A stretch of 64,000 bases of DNA. Origin: an uncultured Marinobacter sp. (GTDB taxonomy: Bacteria; Pseudomonadota; Gammaproteobacteria; Pseudomonadales; Oleiphilaceae). This document shows, in pieces, positions 47,361 to 56,974 of the stretch. The position numbers and the translations under genes are program-made. The stretch's first letter is position 1, and each line of letters opens with the position of its first letter. The stretch covers positions 992,001-1,056,000 of the forward strand of contig NZ_CAMYMK010000002.1 of assembly GCF_947259545.1 (NCBI RefSeq), written 5' to 3'. The notes beneath the pieces were generated by a model. It had not been told where the DNA came from. It saw nothing but the letters and a program-made list of their open reading frames with translations, and ran no database searches.

Positions 47361-47858
47361 TTACCACTCGCTGTGGCGGTCTTCCAGGGTATCAGCGAAT
47401 TGTTTGAGCGCGTCGAGCAATGTATTAAGCGCCGGCGTCGATCGATCCGGGCCCGATTCTGCGGAGATCGCAATAATGTTCTCCGCACTGACCGTCTTCC
47501 TGGCTGCCGGTGGCGTGCTCTGGGACGTCTCCAACTGATCCAGAAGATTCCACCAGCTGCCTGGCTGATGCGCCAGGGTGAGCAATTCAGCGACTTCCGG
47601 CAACTCGGTTCCCAGCAACGCTGACAATGCTGTCAGTGACTCAGGCTCTTCGTTTTTCTGCTGGTACAACCGCGCAATCATTACCAGCAACAACGTCCGC
47701 GCACGCAGCGACAGCTCTATGGCGCCCTGAATGGCTGCTTCCCGCTGTAATGCGCGGTACGAGTCGACTTCAGCGTTGGTATCGCTGTCCGCCTGTCGTA
47801 GCAGTGTCCTGGCCAGAAACAACTTTTGTGATACCAGTGAATGCCACTGTGATGCCAT
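47361..47858 (-). CDS. DUF6586-like conserved hypothetical protein
   Basis: A 165-residue mostly helical protein without signal or membrane segments. The N-terminal half includes QWHSLVSQKLFLARTLLRQ and AIQGAIELSLRARTLLLVMIARLYQ. I associate this pattern with the small gene that sits between sulA and topA in Pseudomonas (DUF6586). It is transcribed toward sulA together with the 86-residue gene. No function is known. Confidence 0.75.
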   Translation of the reverse strand: MASQWHSLVSQKLFLARTLLRQADSDTNAEVDSYRALQREAAIQGAIELSLRARTLLLVMIARLYQQKNEEPESLTALSALLGTELPEVAELLTLAHQPGSWWNLLDQLETSQSTPPAARKTVSAENIIAISAESGPDRSTPALNTLLDALKQFADTLEDRHSEW

Positions 47859-48144
47859 GGTTACCTGCCAAACGGGTGTCGGTGGAGACTAGTGAGATCA
47901 ATAAAGAGTGCGCTCCAGACTAATTTAACAGTTTACCATTTCCAGGAATGGATTTCCTCCCCGTGTTGTTACCTATGGGTTTAACAAGAAAACACATACA
48001 ATGTATTGAAACGGGCGTTTGAATTTGGCAAAAAGGGCCGCCCGTTGAGTGACATGTGCCCGATTTTGTCGGTTCGACAGGGTCAAAAGGTGTCTTGTGG
48101 ATGTCTGCAGGGTGGTAACCGAGATAAGTGGAGGTAAGTTAGGG

Positions 48145-49503
48145 ATGCGTAAACAATTGGTCACAGGCGTTGCCATCATGGTGTTGGCGGTATCCGGTAA
48201 TGTGGCCGCTGCGGTCGGTGTGCCGGAGGCGCAGAAGCTGAACAGCGAACTTACCCCGGTTGGTGCCACAAGACAGGCTAACGCCTCGGGAACCATTCCC
48301 GAGTGGACGGGTGGTCTGTCACAACCACCCGCGAACTGGGAGCCGGGCCAGGTCGAGGTAAATCCCTTTCCTGAGGATGCCCCGCTGTTCGTCATTACCC
48401 GGGATAACCTGGATCTCTATCGGAATAAACTGACCGACGGTCATATCCGGATGCTTGAGCAATATGGCCCTGATTTTTTCATGCCGGTTTACCAGACCCG
48501 TCGGACCGCAGCGTTCCCGGAACATGTTTACGACAAGTTCAGTGAGAATGCGGTTTCTGCAGAGCTGCTGGATAACGGCAATGGCGTCAGGGACACCATC
48601 ATGACCAGCCCGTTCCCGATTCCGAAAACTGGCCTGGAGGTTATCTGGAACCATATCCTGAGATACCGTGGCGAGGAAATCTCGTTTCGTAGTGCCTCCG
48701 CGACGCCACAGGTGAACGGGTCGTTCAACCAGGTGGTCAACAAGTACGATTATTATTTCGCCTATAGCCGTCTCGGGGCGGATCTGGCCGACATTGATAA
48801 CAAAATCTTCTACCTGAAGACCGATACCATCGCACCATCCAACCTCGCGGGCACGATCACCCTGGTCCACGAAACCCTCGACCAGGTCCGCTCACCTCGC
48901 CTGGCCTGGCGCTATGACGCCGGCTCTCGCCGGCTGCGTCGTTCCCCGAACCTGGCGTATGAAACCGATCTGCCAAATTCCTCCTCTCTGCGCTCCGTTG
49001 ACCAGAAGGACATGTATAACGGAGCGCCGAACCAGTACAACTGGGAGTTGAAAGGCAAGAGGGAGATTTTTGTGCCCTACAATGCCTACAAGTTGCATGA
49101 CGCTGATGTTCGCCCTGAAGACGTGATTCGGGCGGGTCATATCAACCAGAAACTGACCCGCTATGAACTGCACCGGGTGTGGGTGGTGGAGGCCACACTG
49201 CGTACGGGCATCAGTCACATATACGCTCGCCGAACGTTCTATGTGGATGAAGACAGTTGGCAGATCCTGGCGTCAGAGGAATATGACGCGGAGGGTAATC
49301 TCTGGCGGGTTTCCGAAGCCCACAACATTAGCTATTACAGCGAGCCGGTGTTCTGGACTACTATGGAGATGACATACGATCTCAAATCCAGACGCTACTA
49401 CATCGACGGCCTGGACGACGGATTTCCGGCGTATGATTTCACCCCGGGTTTCCGTGGTAACCAGTTCACGGCCTCTGCGGCCCGCCGCGCTGCACGCCGC
49501 TAA
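48145..49503 (+). CDS. DUF1329 family outer-membrane-associated protein
   Basis: A 452-residue exported protein with a signal peptide cut near AAA (about residue 25). The body matches DUF1329, a LolB/LppX-like beta fold often encoded with RND-type hydrophobe transporters or sterol-degradation genes: NSELTPVGATRQANASGTIPEWTGG near 35-60 is the diagnostic opening. ATG 48145 is preferred because GTGGAGG is upstream and the protein then starts with its signal peptide. No transporter gene is beside it in this window, which is less common. It precedes the flagellar cluster. Confidence 0.88.
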   Translation: MRKQLVTGVAIMVLAVSGNVAAAVGVPEAQKLNSELTPVGATRQANASGTIPEWTGGLSQPPANWEPGQVEVNPFPEDAPLFVITRDNLDLYRNKLTDGHIRMLEQYGPDFFMPVYQTRRTAAFPEHVYDKFSENAVSAELLDNGNGVRDTIMTSPFPIPKTGLEVIWNHILRYRGEEISFRSASATPQVNGSFNQVVNKYDYYFAYSRLGADLADIDNKIFYLKTDTIAPSNLAGTITLVHETLDQVRSPRLAWRYDAGSRRLRRSPNLAYETDLPNSSSLRSVDQKDMYNGAPNQYNWELKGKREIFVPYNAYKLHDADVRPEDVIRAGHINQKLTRYELHRVWVVEATLRTGISHIYARRTFYVDEDSWQILASEEYDAEGNLWRVSEAHNISYYSEPVFWTTMEMTYDLKSRRYYIDGLDDGFPAYDFTPGFRGNQFTASAARRAARR

Positions 49504-49575
49504 CGGGGGGATTGGAAAACCGCCGGGGGCGCCACCCCGAACCGGGGCCGCTTCGTGACCACAGGAGAATGATTG

Positions 49576-49905
49576 ATGACTGAGTCCCCGAATGACCTCC
49601 AGGTCCTGGATCAGTTGATTGGATGCCTGGCTCAGGCCCTGAGCGACAAGGACTGGGACAGGCTATCCGAACTGAACCAACAGGTTAAAACGACAGTGGC
49701 GCCGGTCATGGCGCGACTGGAAGCGGGTGAAGTCGCTGTTGAGCCGGTGAGGGAGCGTCTCGAACGACTCCAGGCATTTTGCGATGAGGCCAGTGAGAGG
49801 GCGGCAGAAGCTCGCAAAGAGGCGGAACAGGCACTAAAGGGTGTGAACCGTAACAGAAATGCTGCGCGCACATACCAAAACGTTTCAGGAAACGACTCCA
49901 AATAG
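49576..49905 (+). CDS. FliT-like flagellar protein upstream of fleQ
   Basis: A 109-residue helical protein. Its position directly before fleQ and its size fit the FliT-like export chaperone or FliS-prime gene seen before fleQ in Pseudomonas. The sequence is charged (LSELNQQVKTTVAPVMARLEAGE) with coiled heptads. It has no membrane segment. GGAG stands eight bases before ATG 49576. The family call rests mostly on context. Confidence 0.6.
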   Translation: MTESPNDLQVLDQLIGCLAQALSDKDWDRLSELNQQVKTTVAPVMARLEAGEVAVEPVRERLERLQAFCDEASERAAEARKEAEQALKGVNRNRNAARTYQNVSGNDSK

Positions 49906-49915
49906 CGTCATAAAA

Positions 49916-49944
49916 TTGACTCCTGTGCTCTTACAGTCTTAAAT
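49916..49944 (+). promoter_or_regulatory. Predicted sigma-70 promoter of fleQ
   Basis: TTGACT at 49916-49921 and TTAAAT at 49939-49944 have a 17-base spacer, 33 bases before the fleQ start. In Pseudomonas fleQ is sigma-70 dependent, which fits. No sigma-54 element is seen here. Confidence 0.5.
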
Positions 49945-49976
49945 ACGGCTCAAATCCCTCCAAGAGATTCACGTGG

Positions 49977-51428
49977 ATGCCTAAAAATAACAAGGTGCTG
50001 GTGCTGAGCGAGGACGAGTCCCGCCGCCACGATTTGGTTACCATTCTGGAGTTCGTTGGCGAAGAGTGTGTTCTGGCGGGCGAAAAGGCCGATGCCCTGC
50101 TGGCTGATGGTGATGAAGAGGCGTTGGCTTCGATCGCGGTTGCCATAATAAACGGTGAAGACAACGGCGTTACCGACATCGTTGCCGAACTCTGCCGGAA
50201 AACCAACGGTATGCCCATACTGATGGTGGGGGACCCGACCTTGAAGGGGATGCCTGAGGACTGCCTGTCACGCATCATCGCGCGAATGTCCTGGCCTTTG
50301 AACTACACAAAGTTCGTGGATTCCCTATACCGCGCCCAGATCTATCGTGATCAATTTGCCCATTCGCAGGAACGTGGACAGCAGCGCGGCCTGCAGCTTT
50401 TCCGCAGCCTCGTCGGCACCAGCCGGAAAGTCCAGTCGGTGCGTCAGTTGATGCAACAAGTAGCCGACAAGGACGTCAGCGTGCTGATTACCGGCGAGTC
50501 CGGTACCGGCAAGGAAGTCGTTGCCCGAAACCTGCATTACCATTCCGATCGACGGGAGAAGCCATTTGTGCCGGTGAACTGTGGCGCAATCCCCGCAGAG
50601 TTGCTGGAAAGCGAATTGTTCGGCCATGAGAAAGGGGCCTTCACCGGCGCCATTACGTCACGGGTCGGACGCTTTGAAATGGCCGAAGGGGGCACACTGT
50701 TCCTGGATGAGATCGGCGACATGCCCCTGAACATGCAGGTAAAAATCCTGCGTGTCCTGCAGGAGCGCACATTCGAACGGGTTGGTAGTAACCGCACCCT
50801 GTCAGCAGACGTGAGGGTCATCGCGGCCACCCACAAGAATCTCGAGGACATGATCGAAACCGGAGACTTCCGGGAAGATCTGTATTACCGCCTGAACGTT
50901 TTCCCCATCGAGATGCCGTCGCTGCGGGAGCGTGTCGAAGACATCCCCCTGCTGATCAACGAACTGATCTCCCGGATGGAAAAAGAAAAACGCGGCTCCC
51001 TACGGTTGAACTCGGCAGCGATCATGAGCCTGTGCCGACACGACTGGCCCGGTAACGTTCGGGAGTTGGCCAACCTGGTAGAACGCCTGGCGATCATGCA
51101 CCCCTATGGCGTCATCGGCGTCCAGGAACTGCCCAAGAAGTTCCGCTATGTGGACGACTACGACGAAAACCGCCCAGTAGAGGATTCAGGCATGCCGTCT
51201 GGTGTACCCGGACTGGTGGGTCTGGACGCGCCAGCTTTGCTGCCAGTTAATGGCATCGACCTGAAGGACTACCTGTCGAACCTGGAAAAACAGCTGATCC
51301 AGCAAGCGTTGGACGAAGCCAGTGGCGTGGTTGCCCGTGCAGCGGAGAAGCTGCGGATTCGTCGGACGACCCTCGTCGAGAAGGTTCGCAAATATGGTCT
51401 TCGGGAGGAGGAGTCCGAGGACACCTGA
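49977..51428 (+). CDS. fleQ: Sigma-54-dependent flagellar master regulator FleQ
   Basis: FleQ activates RpoN-dependent flagellar promoters and, in Pseudomonas, senses c-di-GMP to switch to biofilm genes. The 483-residue product has an N-terminal receiver-like FleQ domain. The AAA+ core follows, with Walker A GESGTGKE at 173-180, GAFTGA at 220-225 and Walker [10 protein letters not shown] at 241-249. A Fis-type helix-turn-helix closes the C-terminus ([17 protein letters not shown]). The sigma-54 interaction loop GAFTGA is intact. fleSR and the fliE operon follow. Confidence 0.95.
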   Translation: MPKNNKVLVLSEDESRRHDLVTILEFVGEECVLAGEKADALLADGDEEALASIAVAIINGEDNGVTDIVAELCRKTNGMPILMVGDPTLKGMPEDCLSRIIARMSWPLNYTKFVDSLYRAQIYRDQFAHSQERGQQRGLQLFRSLVGTSRKVQSVRQLMQQVADKDVSVLITGESGTGKEVVARNLHYHSDRREKPFVPVNCGAIPAELLESELFGHEKGAFTGAITSRVGRFEMAEGGTLFLDEIGDMPLNMQVKILRVLQERTFERVGSNRTLSADVRVIAATHKNLEDMIETGDFREDLYYRLNVFPIEMPSLRERVEDIPLLINELISRMEKEKRGSLRLNSAAIMSLCRHDWPGNVRELANLVERLAIMHPYGVIGVQELPKKFRYVDDYDENRPVEDSGMPSGVPGLVGLDAPALLPVNGIDLKDYLSNLEKQLIQQALDEASGVVARAAEKLRIRRTTLVEKVRKYGLREEESEDT

Positions 51429-51467
51429 TTCTGTTTGGTTTGTCTTTGGGGTTTTGTTGGGGAGTGG

Positions 51468-51561
51468 GCCGCGGTGGTGGGGTATGTTTTTAAAAACCGC
51501 CTTACAACTCGCTTCGCTCAGACAAGCGGCGCTTTTTAAAAACATACCCCACCACCCCGGC
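51468..51561. repeat. Long intergenic hairpin repeat, copy C
   Basis: The arm 51468-51496 pairs with 51533-51561 with one mismatch in 29. The loop holds AACTCGCTTCGCTCAGAC at 51506-51523, same orientation as copy B. It is 40 bases past fleQ. Together with copy D it fills most of the 524-base gap before fleS, which otherwise shows only the sigma-54 promoter. Confidence 0.88.
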
Positions 51562-51626
51562 TTTTACCCTGTGCGGGCCCGCCGCGAATAAAATCGGTTG
51601 TATGGCAGGCACGCTTGAAGTCCAGT

Positions 51627-51720
51627 GAGGGACAGGGGGGAGGTCTTTTTTTAAATCGCCGCTTGTCTGAGCAAAGCGAGTTGTAAGGCGATTTCAAAAA
51701 AGACCTCCCCCCTGGCCCTC
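51627..51720. repeat. Long intergenic hairpin repeat, copy D
   Basis: The 34-base arm 51627-51660 pairs with 51687-51720 with only two mismatches. The loop core GTCTGAGCAAAGCGAGTT at 51665-51682 is inverted relative to copy C. Apart from one base, its 34-base inner part is the reverse complement of that of copy C, while the outer arms of the two copies differ. Confidence 0.9.
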
Positions 51721-51868
51721 TACTCCCAACTAAACCACCAAAAAACCATAAAAACCGGCGTCAAAGCTTTGTAACCCGAAGCGGTACAGTCATTTCAGGC
51801 CGACGTAAAACCGTCGTTTCCCATCTGGTGAGTTTTCTTTCCTGCTGAAATATAAACAAAAATTTAAG

Positions 51869-51886
51869 TTGGCATGATGCTGGCTT
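51869..51886 (+). promoter_or_regulatory. Sigma-54 promoter of fleSR
   Basis: TTGGCATGATGCTGGCTT carries the invariant GG (51871-51872) and GC (51883-51884) exactly ten bases apart and matches TGGCAC-N5-TTGCW well on the left half. It is 67 bases before the fleS start. FleQ plus RpoN control is expected. Confidence 0.7.
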
Positions 51887-51952
51887 AGTTCCCTGAAAAC
51901 AAACCATCCGTAGAGTTTGACCCGGTGTTCGGGTGAGTCAGGGGACGAGTTT

Positions 51953-53182
51953 ATGAGTCAGCTACAGTTTGTTGTGAAGTCTTCCGCAGAACAGGCACAA
52001 GCCAATGCGGCGGCGGATGCCAACGACAAGGTTACCGCCCTGTTTCCGGAGCAGGACGACGAAGCTGTGGGATCGGCGCTGGAACTGTTTAACCAGATGT
52101 CGCGGCAAATTACCGATTCGTATCGCACACTCGAGTCCCGGGTAAATCAGTTATCCGGGGAGCTGACAGCGGAATCTCTCCAGCGCCAGCAAGAGCTGGA
52201 AGAAAAAGAAAAGCTGGCGGATCGTTTGTCCACATTATTGACCGCATTACCGGCTGGTGTGGTCGTGCTCGACAGCCAGGGGGTGGTGACCCAGACCAAC
52301 CCCGCGGCGATCAGTCTGTTGGGTGAACCCCTGGACGGCGAGCGCTGGGTGGATGTGATTCGCCGCTGCTTTGCGCCACGCCGGGATGACGGCCACGAAG
52401 TGTCCCTGAAAGACGGCCGGCGGGTCAGTATCGAGATCCGGACCATGGAAAACCAGCCGGGCCAATTGATTCTTCTGACGGACCTGACAGAAACCCGTCA
52501 CCTGCAGTCGCAGCTTGCTCATGCCCAGCGTTTGTCGGCCATGGGCAAAATGGTCGCCTCTCTTGCACACCAGATTCGCACGCCGCTGTCTGCCGCCATT
52601 CTCTACGGTGGCCACCTCAGCCAGGAAGACCTGGACGAGGAGATGCGTCAGCGTTGTGCCTCCCGTCTGATGTCCCGTCTCACGCATCTGGAGCAGCAGG
52701 TGCGTGACATGTTGATCTTTGCCCGCGGGGAAACCCGTCTGGCCGAGGAGTTGTCCGCGGAGACGCTGGTCAGCGCTCTGGGTTCCGCGCTGGATGGGCT
52801 GAAACTGTCTGCCGGTGTGGAGGTGAATCTGGACAGCCAGGTCGAGGACTGTCGTGTTATGTGCAATCGGGATGCCCTCGTGGGTGCCTGTACCAATCTG
52901 GTGAACAACAGTGTGGAAGCCGGAGCCACTCGCGTGGTGGTTCAGCTCGCGCCGATTGAAGGGGAACTGGTGATTCGAGTGGTGGATAACGGCCCCGGGT
53001 TTGAAGCGGGGCAGGCGGGACAGCTGATGGAAGCGTTCTATACCACCAAGTCCCATGGTACGGGGCTCGGGTTGGCGGTTGTTCAGGCAGTGGTGAAGGC
53101 CCATCAGGGGCGGTTTGCCATGCAATCCCCGGAACAGGGTGGTGCAGTGGCGACACTGACCCTTCCACTTGTTGGTCAATAA
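51953..53182 (+). CDS. fleS: Flagellar two-component sensor kinase FleS
   Basis: A soluble PAS-type histidine kinase partnering FleR to turn on middle flagellar genes. The 409-residue product has no membrane helix. It has a PAS domain at about 90-185, a dimerisation/H-box SLAHQIRTPL with His206, and an ATPase domain with NNSVEAGA and GTGLGLAVVQAV. GGGGA precedes ATG 51953; an upstream frame adds 12 residues. fleR follows after 22 bases. Confidence 0.94.
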   Translation: MSQLQFVVKSSAEQAQANAAADANDKVTALFPEQDDEAVGSALELFNQMSRQITDSYRTLESRVNQLSGELTAESLQRQQELEEKEKLADRLSTLLTALPAGVVVLDSQGVVTQTNPAAISLLGEPLDGERWVDVIRRCFAPRRDDGHEVSLKDGRRVSIEIRTMENQPGQLILLTDLTETRHLQSQLAHAQRLSAMGKMVASLAHQIRTPLSAAILYGGHLSQEDLDEEMRQRCASRLMSRLTHLEQQVRDMLIFARGETRLAEELSAETLVSALGSALDGLKLSAGVEVNLDSQVEDCRVMCNRDALVGACTNLVNNSVEAGATRVVVQLAPIEGELVIRVVDNGPGFEAGQAGQLMEAFYTTKSHGTGLGLAVVQAVVKAHQGRFAMQSPEQGGAVATLTLPLVGQ

Positions 53183-53204
53183 AGAAGAGTTTTCGGAGGC
53201 AACC

Positions 53205-54668
53205 ATGGCCAAGGCCCAGATTTTGATCGTTGAAGATGACCACGACCTGCGGGAAGCACTGGTCACGACCCTCGAACTGGCAAAGTTTCGTGTCCGTGAG
53301 GCGGCGAACGCCGAGGAAGCTTTGGCGCGTCTGGCGGAGGCTCCCGTGGATATGGTGGTCAGTGACGTCAATATGCCCGGCATGTCGGGTCACGACCTCC
53401 TTGGGGAGGTTCAGCGGCTGTATCCCGGGCTGCCGATGATGCTGATCACCGCCTACGGCCAGATCAGTCATGCGGTGTCTGCGATGCAGTCCGGCGCTAT
53501 CGACTATCTGGTGAAGCCTTTTGAGCCAAAGGTGTTGGTTGACGCCGTCACCAAGGTAGTGGGCGGGGCCCGCGCGAAAACCGGTGGTGATGAACCAGTG
53601 GCTGAGGACCCGATCAGCAAACGTATGTTCCAGCTGGCGGCAAAGGTCGCGGCCAGTGAATCCACGGTAATGATTTCCGGGGAGAGCGGTACCGGTAAAG
53701 AGGTGCTGGCCCGGTATATTCACCAGCAATCGCCCCGTGCTGACCAGCCCTTTGTGGCCATCAACTGTGCGGCGATTCCTGAGAATATGCTCGAAGCCAT
53801 CCTGTTCGGCCATGAGAAAGGGGCATTTACCGGCGCGGTTGCCTCTTCGCCTGGCAAATTCGAGCAGGCCAATGGCGGCACCATTCTCCTCGACGAGATT
53901 TCGGAAATGGATCTGGGGCTGCAATCAAAGCTGTTGCGGGTGTTGCAGGAGCGTGAGGTTGAGCGGGTTGGCGGTCGCAAACCCATTGTCCTGGATGTGC
54001 GGGTGGTGGCTACCACCAACCGCGACCTGGGGGATTATGTCCGTGAGGGCAAGTTCCGCGAAGACCTTTACTACCGGCTGACGGTATTCCCGATGCACTG
54101 GCAACCGCTGCGTGATCGTGCGCTGGATATCATGCCGCTGGCGACTGCCTTGTTGAAGAAGCATTGCCGTAAGATGAAGTTGACCGGCATCAGTTTCGCC
54201 AGTGACGCTCAGCGGGCACTGGTGAGCCACCCATGGCCGGGTAATGTCCGTGAGCTCGATAATGCGATTCAGCGGGCACTGGTGCTTCATCAGGGGAATG
54301 TTATTCATGCTGCAGACCTGTGCCTGGAGCTGGGCATTACCGGCCGTGTGGACGGCAGCGCACCGGTTGCCGAGCGGGCGCCGGCGGGAGAGCCGGAGTC
54401 GCCGTCAGCACCGTTTGGGAATGAATCTGTCGCTGACCCCGATAGCCAGTATTTGACGGAGGCATCGGAAAACAGTGGCCCTGTTGCCCTGGGGGATGAT
54501 CTGCGTCAGCGGGAGTTTCGTATCATTATCGACACGCTGAAAAAAGAGCGAGGTCGTCGCAATCGGGCGGCCGAGCAACTGGGTATCAGCCCGCGGACCC
54601 TTCGTTACAAGCTGGCCCAGATGCGTGATGCAGGCATCGACCTGGATTCGGAGCTGGCCATGGCCTGA
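53205..54668 (+). CDS. fleR: Sigma-54-dependent flagellar response regulator FleR
   Basis: An NtrC-class activator phosphorylated by FleS; it drives hook and basal-body genes. The 487-residue product has a receiver domain with Asp54, and an AAA+ core with [19 protein letters not shown] and LDEISEM. The C-terminal Fis-like helix-turn-helix (RRNRAAEQLGISPRTLRYKL) is intact. GGAGG stands about six bases before ATG 53205. A terminator follows the stop codon. Confidence 0.96.
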   Translation: MAKAQILIVEDDHDLREALVTTLELAKFRVREAANAEEALARLAEAPVDMVVSDVNMPGMSGHDLLGEVQRLYPGLPMMLITAYGQISHAVSAMQSGAIDYLVKPFEPKVLVDAVTKVVGGARAKTGGDEPVAEDPISKRMFQLAAKVAASESTVMISGESGTGKEVLARYIHQQSPRADQPFVAINCAAIPENMLEAILFGHEKGAFTGAVASSPGKFEQANGGTILLDEISEMDLGLQSKLLRVLQEREVERVGGRKPIVLDVRVVATTNRDLGDYVREGKFREDLYYRLTVFPMHWQPLRDRALDIMPLATALLKKHCRKMKLTGISFASDAQRALVSHPWPGNVRELDNAIQRALVLHQGNVIHAADLCLELGITGRVDGSAPVAERAPAGEPESPSAPFGNESVADPDSQYLTEASENSGPVALGDDLRQREFRIIIDTLKKERGRRNRAAEQLGISPRTLRYKLAQMRDAGIDLDSELAMA

Positions 54669-54693
54669 TCCGAATAGTTTCCACTCCTTATTG

Positions 54694-54719
54694 AGGGCTC
54701 CTTCCGGAGCCCTTTTTTT
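54694..54719 (+). terminator. Rho-independent terminator after fleR
   Basis: GGGCTCC at 54695-54701 pairs with GGAGCCC at 54706-54712 around TTCC, followed by a run of seven T. It separates fleSR from the fliE operon. Confidence 0.9.
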
Positions 54720-54798
54720 CTGTCAAATCCCCGTCGTTCTGCCGGTTTCTATCGCGATCGGTTTCCTTAATTTAATGAAAAATAAGAAATAAATGTTG

Positions 54799-54816
54799 TT
54801 GGCCTGTGGTTTGCTT
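54799..54816 (+). promoter_or_regulatory. Sigma-54 promoter of the fliE operon
   Basis: TTGGCCTGTGGTTTGCTT has GG at 54801-54802 and GC at 54813-54814, ten bases apart. It matches the -24/-12 consensus on both halves (TTGGC and TTTGCT), 68 bases before fliE. Confidence 0.85.
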
Positions 54817-54883
54817 TAAACGGAATAACAGAGTCAGAGTTCAATGGGTTGTTGCCGAAGCAACCAATCCCGGGGAGTGAGTT

Positions 54884-55252
54884 ATGGTCGAACGTGCAGA
54901 TATCAACAATGTGCTGTCGGAAATCCGTAACATGCGTTCGCAGATGATGCAGAACCAGCGTGTTGAACAGGACAATGACGTTCGTGGCCGTATTGATAGC
55001 CCGCAAAGGGTTGAGCAGGGTCGCGAAACACAAAGCTTCGGGGATATGCTCAGTCGCGCGGTGGGCAGTGTGAACGAGCTGCAGCAAACGTCGGGTGAGC
55101 TCAAGACAGCGTATGAAATGGGCGACCCCAACGTGGACATTACCCGCGTGATGATCGCGTCCGAGAAAGCCTCGGTTTCCTTCGAAGCTTTGACCCAGGT
55201 TCGTAACCGGGTAGTGAAGGCTTACGAAGATATCATGAACATGCCGGTATAA
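54884..55252 (+). CDS. fliE: Flagellar hook-basal body protein FliE
   Basis: A small rod-to-MS-ring adaptor. The 122-residue product has the conserved C-terminal region with [17 protein letters not shown] near 46-62 and [31 protein letters not shown], ending in PV. The length fits. It opens the fliEFGHIJ operon, behind a sigma-54 promoter, and fliF follows after 15 bases. Confidence 0.97.
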   Translation: MVERADINNVLSEIRNMRSQMMQNQRVEQDNDVRGRIDSPQRVEQGRETQSFGDMLSRAVGSVNELQQTSGELKTAYEMGDPNVDITRVMIASEKASVSFEALTQVRNRVVKAYEDIMNMPV

Positions 55253-55267
55253 TAGCGGAGCACAGCC

Positions 55268-56974
55268 ATGGCCAGCGTACCTGCAGAAACCTCCAGCGCC
55301 AATGTACCGGCAGCGTCGGATACTGATAAACCGGAAAGCCGCAGCGACCTGCTGTTTGGTTTTAACCGACTGAACCTGTTGCGGCAGATCGGCCTGATGG
55401 TGGGGCTGGCTGCCAGCGTCGCTCTGGGTGTTGCCGTGGTGCTCTGGGCCCAGGAGCCGAACTACCAGCCGGTGGTCGGTGATATGTCCGGCTACAACCC
55501 TCAGGATATAACCTCCATTCTCGACCAGAGCGGCATCAACTACCGCATGGATCCGCGCAGCGGTGCCCTGCTGGTGCCCTCCGATGAAGTCTACAACGCC
55601 CGTCTGAAACTGGCTGCCGAGGGCGTGACCGATGAGCAGACCATGGGTTACGAACTACTGGACCAGGACCGTGGTTTAGGTACCTCGCAGTTTATGGAAA
55701 CTATCAGTTTCCGTCGGGGTCTGGAAGGCGAGCTCGCTCGAACGATCGCTGCCATGCGCGGTGTGCGTTCTGCCCGGGTGCACCTGGCGATCCCGGAGCG
55801 GTCCGTTTTTGTCCGAGATGCCCGCACCCCGACGGCCTCTGTTTTCCTGGATGTGTTCGCCGGGCGCAAGCCGGAAAAGGAGCATATCGCAGCCATTGTG
55901 AACCTGGTGGCGGGCAGCATCCCCGAGATGAGCAAGGATAACGTTACTGTCGTCGACCAGAACGGCAACCTGCTGACAGGGCGTGAGGCAGACAGTGACA
56001 GTCAACAGATCAAGGACCAGTACGATTATACCACCCGCGTTGAGGAGCGCCTGACCCGTCGGGTGGCGTCTCTGGTGGGACCGATTGTCGGCGATGGTCG
56101 GTTCCGTGCGGAAGTGACCGCAGACCTGGATTTTTCTTCCGTGGAGCAGGCAGAAGAGCTGTTCAACCCGGAGCAGCAGGCGGTTCGCAGCGAACGGGAA
56201 ATGAGCGAGCAGCGCATCAATGGCGGCACCGGTGGTGTACCGGGTGCATTGTCCAACCAACCTCCCGGGGAGGCCCAGGTGCCGGAGCAGGCAGGGCAGG
56301 GTGAAGCCGGTGAAGATGGTGAACCCGCACCTCAGCCGGTCAACGTTCGTCGTGAGTCCACCCGTAACTATGAGATGGACCGTACCGTCAGTTATATCCG
56401 CCAGGAACTGGGTCGGGTCAAACGGGTGACCGTGGCCCTGGCCGTTGATGACATGAAGGTGGTCGATCCGCAGACCGGTGAGGTCAGCTACGAACCGTGG
56501 CCAGAGCAGGAGTTGCAGCGCCTGAATATGCTGGTTCGTGATGCCGTGGGCTATTCCGCGGCACGGGGAGACAGCGTCACCGTTATGAATACCGCCTTTG
56601 CCGCCGAGGAGCAGGTGCAGTTTGAGGCGCCCGGGTTCTGGGAGCAGCCCTGGTTCTGGGATCTGATGAAGCAGGTTCTGGCTGGTCTGGTTATTCTGGT
56701 GTTGGTCCTGGGCCTGTTGCGCCCGACACTCAAGAGTCTTTCCGGCGCGGGCAAGAGTGAGCGTGAGGGAGACTCCGGGGGCGGATATGGCAATCTTGAG
56801 GGGATTGAGGGCGGCGATGAGCTGCGGCAGGCCATGTCCTCCCAGGATGATCTGCTTTTGCCGGGTGCCACGGACAGTTATGATAGGCAGTTGAATGCAC
56901 TGAAAGGCCTGATCGCAGAGGACCCGGCAAGGGTTGCCCAGGTGATGCGCCAGTGGGTGAATGTCGATGACTGA
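55268..56974 (+). CDS. fliF: Flagellar MS-ring protein FliF
   Basis: The MS-ring builds the basal body in the inner membrane. The 568-residue product has membrane helices near residues 40-60 and 465-485. Ring-building motifs lie between them (SQFMETISFRRGLEGELARTI near 139-159 and VRSARVHLAIP). The cytoplasmic C-terminal tail that binds FliG is present (GLIAEDPARVAQVMRQWVN). It is slightly longer than E. coli FliF but normal for Pseudomonas relatives. The end overlaps the fliG start. Confidence 0.97.
   Translation: MASVPAETSSANVPAASDTDKPESRSDLLFGFNRLNLLRQIGLMVGLAASVALGVAVVLWAQEPNYQPVVGDMSGYNPQDITSILDQSGINYRMDPRSGALLVPSDEVYNARLKLAAEGVTDEQTMGYELLDQDRGLGTSQFMETISFRRGLEGELARTIAAMRGVRSARVHLAIPERSVFVRDARTPTASVFLDVFAGRKPEKEHIAAIVNLVAGSIPEMSKDNVTVVDQNGNLLTGREADSDSQQIKDQYDYTTRVEERLTRRVASLVGPIVGDGRFRAEVTADLDFSSVEQAEELFNPEQQAVRSEREMSEQRINGGTGGVPGALSNQPPGEAQVPEQAGQGEAGEDGEPAPQPVNVRRESTRNYEMDRTVSYIRQELGRVKRVTVALAVDDMKVVDPQTGEVSYEPWPEQELQRLNMLVRDAVGYSAARGDSVTVMNTAFAAEEQVQFEAPGFWEQPWFWDLMKQVLAGLVILVLVLGLLRPTLKSLSGAGKSEREGDSGGGYGNLEGIEGGDELRQAMSSQDDLLLPGATDSYDRQLNALKGLIAEDPARVAQVMRQWVNVDD

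Noticed and set aside
52247..53924. Long minus-strand frames across fleS and fleR
   Set aside because: Antisense to clear kinase and regulator genes with intact catalytic motifs.
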